Source: Candolleomyces eurysporus (taxonomy: Eukaryota; Basidiomycota; Agaricomycetes; Agaricales; Psathyrellaceae). Taken from it: a stretch of 10,117 bases of DNA. The notes under the pieces are model-generated. The model did not search any database, was not told the origin of the DNA, and was given only the letters and a program-made list of their open reading frames with translations. Below are positions 9,516-10,117 of the stretch, one piece after another. The DNA lies in assembly GCA_027579435.1 (NCBI GenBank), contig JANBPK010001804.1, forward strand, positions 1-10,117, given 5' to 3'. The translations under genes and the position numbers were made by a program. Positions within the stretch are counted from its first letter, which is position 1. Each line of letters begins with the position of its first letter.

Positions 9516-9539
9516 CGTCGTAGATACAAGCCTACGACG
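9516..9539. repeat. Inverted repeat CGTCGTAG / CTACGACG with 8-bp loop
   Basis: Perfect 8-bp arms at 9516-9523 and 9532-9539 enclose ATACAAGC. The position is about 370 bp after the transporter stop and 430 bp before the secreted-protein ATG. It might be a dimeric regulator site or a hairpin in RNA. Only the symmetry is seen. Confidence 0.55.
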
Positions 9540-9830
9540 GTATACATGGTGGTACTATGGTATCAAGTATTGCGAGGCATCTCCACCTTGGATCTTTTTC
9601 CTCGGAGACGCGACTTACTGACACCCATCATCGGCAGCGGCGAAAGGCATGCTGTTCAGACGCGTTCCGTGTTCCTTTGCAGCATGTGAACCGGCATCGG
9701 AGGAAGATTCAGTCGATTTCGAAGATCGCTGTCCTGTCAAAGTGGAGCTTGGTTCTAGTCCGGGTCCATTCAAGATACCCCGGAAAGAGCTGTGCGGTTT
9801 ACTTTCATCCATATTGGTTTTTTTGGCCAG

Positions 9831-9968
9831 CATAAAAGGTCGCGGTGTACCATTCCATATCCTCAGCTTCCTCAGGATTTGTTGATCCTCTCAGGCAGCT
9901 TCTCCTTCCCTTTCCTTTCTATCCGTCACCCTCCAATCCCACTCCCTCTTTGCACTCACACTCGTTAA
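9831..9968 (+). promoter_or_regulatory. Core promoter and pyrimidine-rich leader of the secreted-protein gene
   Basis: A TATA-like CATAAAAGG (9831-9839) lies about 130 bp upstream of the ATG at 9970. A strongly C/T-rich tract follows (about 9893-9955) and a GTTAAC just before the ATG. This TATA-then-pyrimidine layout is typical of well-expressed fungal genes. Transcription probably starts near the pyrimidine tract, which is inference. Confidence 0.5.
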
Positions 9969-9969
9969 C

Positions 9970-10117
9970 ATGCGTCTCTCCGCTCTCTATTTCGTCCTCT
10001 CCGCCTTGTTCTTTGTGTCGGTCTCGGCTGCACCTGCACCTGAGCCCGCACCCGAGCCCGCACCCGCGCCGGCTTTGGTGGACCTGGACATCACAGGTCT
10101 GTTGAGGGTGGATTTCA
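9970..10117 (+). CDS. Small secreted protein with Ala-Pro/Glu-Pro segment, 5' part only
   Basis: The frame opens at ATG 9970 and runs to the right edge without a stop (49 codons visible). Residues 1-20 form a clear signal peptide: Met-Arg, a hydrophobic core (LSALYFVLSALFFVSV) and a small-residue cleavage site (SVSA followed by APAP), so cleavage is likely after about Ala20. Next comes APAPEPAPEPAPAPA, encoded by imperfect hexanucleotide repeats (10029-10074), and then VDLDITGLLRVDF, where a folded part may begin. The start is supported by the signal peptide, the TATA-like box and the pyrimidine-rich leader. Pro/Ala-rich linkers after a signal peptide are common in fungal cell-wall and secreted proteins. 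I do not recognise the family and the missing C-terminus prevents a better call. It is too short in this window to be found by length alone. Confidence 0.72.
   Translation, partial: MRLSALYFVLSALFFVSVSAAPAPEPAPEPAPAPALVDLDITGLLRVDF

Larger units (their letters stand above)
9151..9969. other. Intergenic region, 819 bp, no supported gene
   Basis: This contains the 3' UTR of the transporter, a single N at 9321, and the promoter of the secreted-protein gene. Short open frames exist: ATG at 9359 for 54 codons (plus), ATG at 9649 for 78 codons (plus) and 9833-9615 for 72 codons (minus). None has a recognisable motif, the two longer ones overlap on opposite strands, and the 9649 frame runs through the likely core promoter, so none is called. 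A hyphenated 8-bp inverted repeat lies at 9516-9539. Pyrimidine-rich sequence fills about 9893-9968, as is common at fungal transcription starts. Confidence 0.6.

Noticed and set aside
9359..9523. 54-codon ORF starting at ATG 9359
   Set aside because: The frame is short, lacks any motif, contains possible splice donors, and has no clear promoter or homology support.
9615..9885. Overlapping short ORFs on both strands (72 codons minus, 78 codons plus)
   Set aside because: Neither shows a domain, and the plus one runs through the likely TATA box of the downstream gene.
1..10117. Biosynthetic cluster, mobile element, CRISPR or defence system
   Set aside because: The identified genes are unrelated core functions with canonical fungal introns. 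No transposase, reverse transcriptase, terminal repeats, target duplications or repeat arrays were seen.

Overview
The window looks like a piece of a filamentous basidiomycete genome, most likely Agaricomycetes. Genes are densely packed on both strands and cut by many very short introns (46-61 nt) with GT-AG ends and CTNAY-like branch points 10-25 nt before the acceptor. Protein sequences read most like mushroom-type fungi. Genus and species cannot be named from the sequence. Four isolated N characters show that this is draft assembly.

Layout from left to right: (1) the 3' part of an unrecognised gene with about three membrane segments (1-1106, +). (2) RFT1, the ER multi-pass protein needed for dolichol-linked oligosaccharide use in N-glycosylation (1348-3220, +, five exons). 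(3) Tail to tail with it, 87 bp away, FIG4, the SAC-domain phosphoinositide 5-phosphatase of the Fab1-Vac14-Fig4 complex (3308-6660, -, fifteen exons, complete, catalytic motif intact). (4) Divergent from FIG4 across about 380 bp, an NCS1-family nucleobase transporter of the Fur type (7051-9150, +, eleven exons including one of 13 nt and one of 23 nt). (5) About 0.8 kb of non-coding sequence, then the 5' end of a small secreted protein gene with an Ala-Pro/Glu-Pro segment (9970 to the right edge, +).

For the three complete genes, intron positions were worked out by hand from splice signals plus conserved family motifs. Each spliced frame closes exactly: RFT1 546 aa once two Ns are dropped, FIG4 865 aa, transporter 523 aa. 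None is a pseudogene. These are core cellular genes acting at different membranes (ER, vacuole/endosome, plasma membrane). No operon-like logic, mobile element, CRISPR, tRNA or rRNA was seen, and I find no convincing evidence of a novel multi-gene system. Points worth a second look are a FIG4 start codon apparently split by an intron and overlapped by a short upstream ORF, a stop-free in-frame intron in the first gene, a GATA-site cluster before the transporter, the assembly Ns inside RFT1, and the two unidentified genes at the ends.
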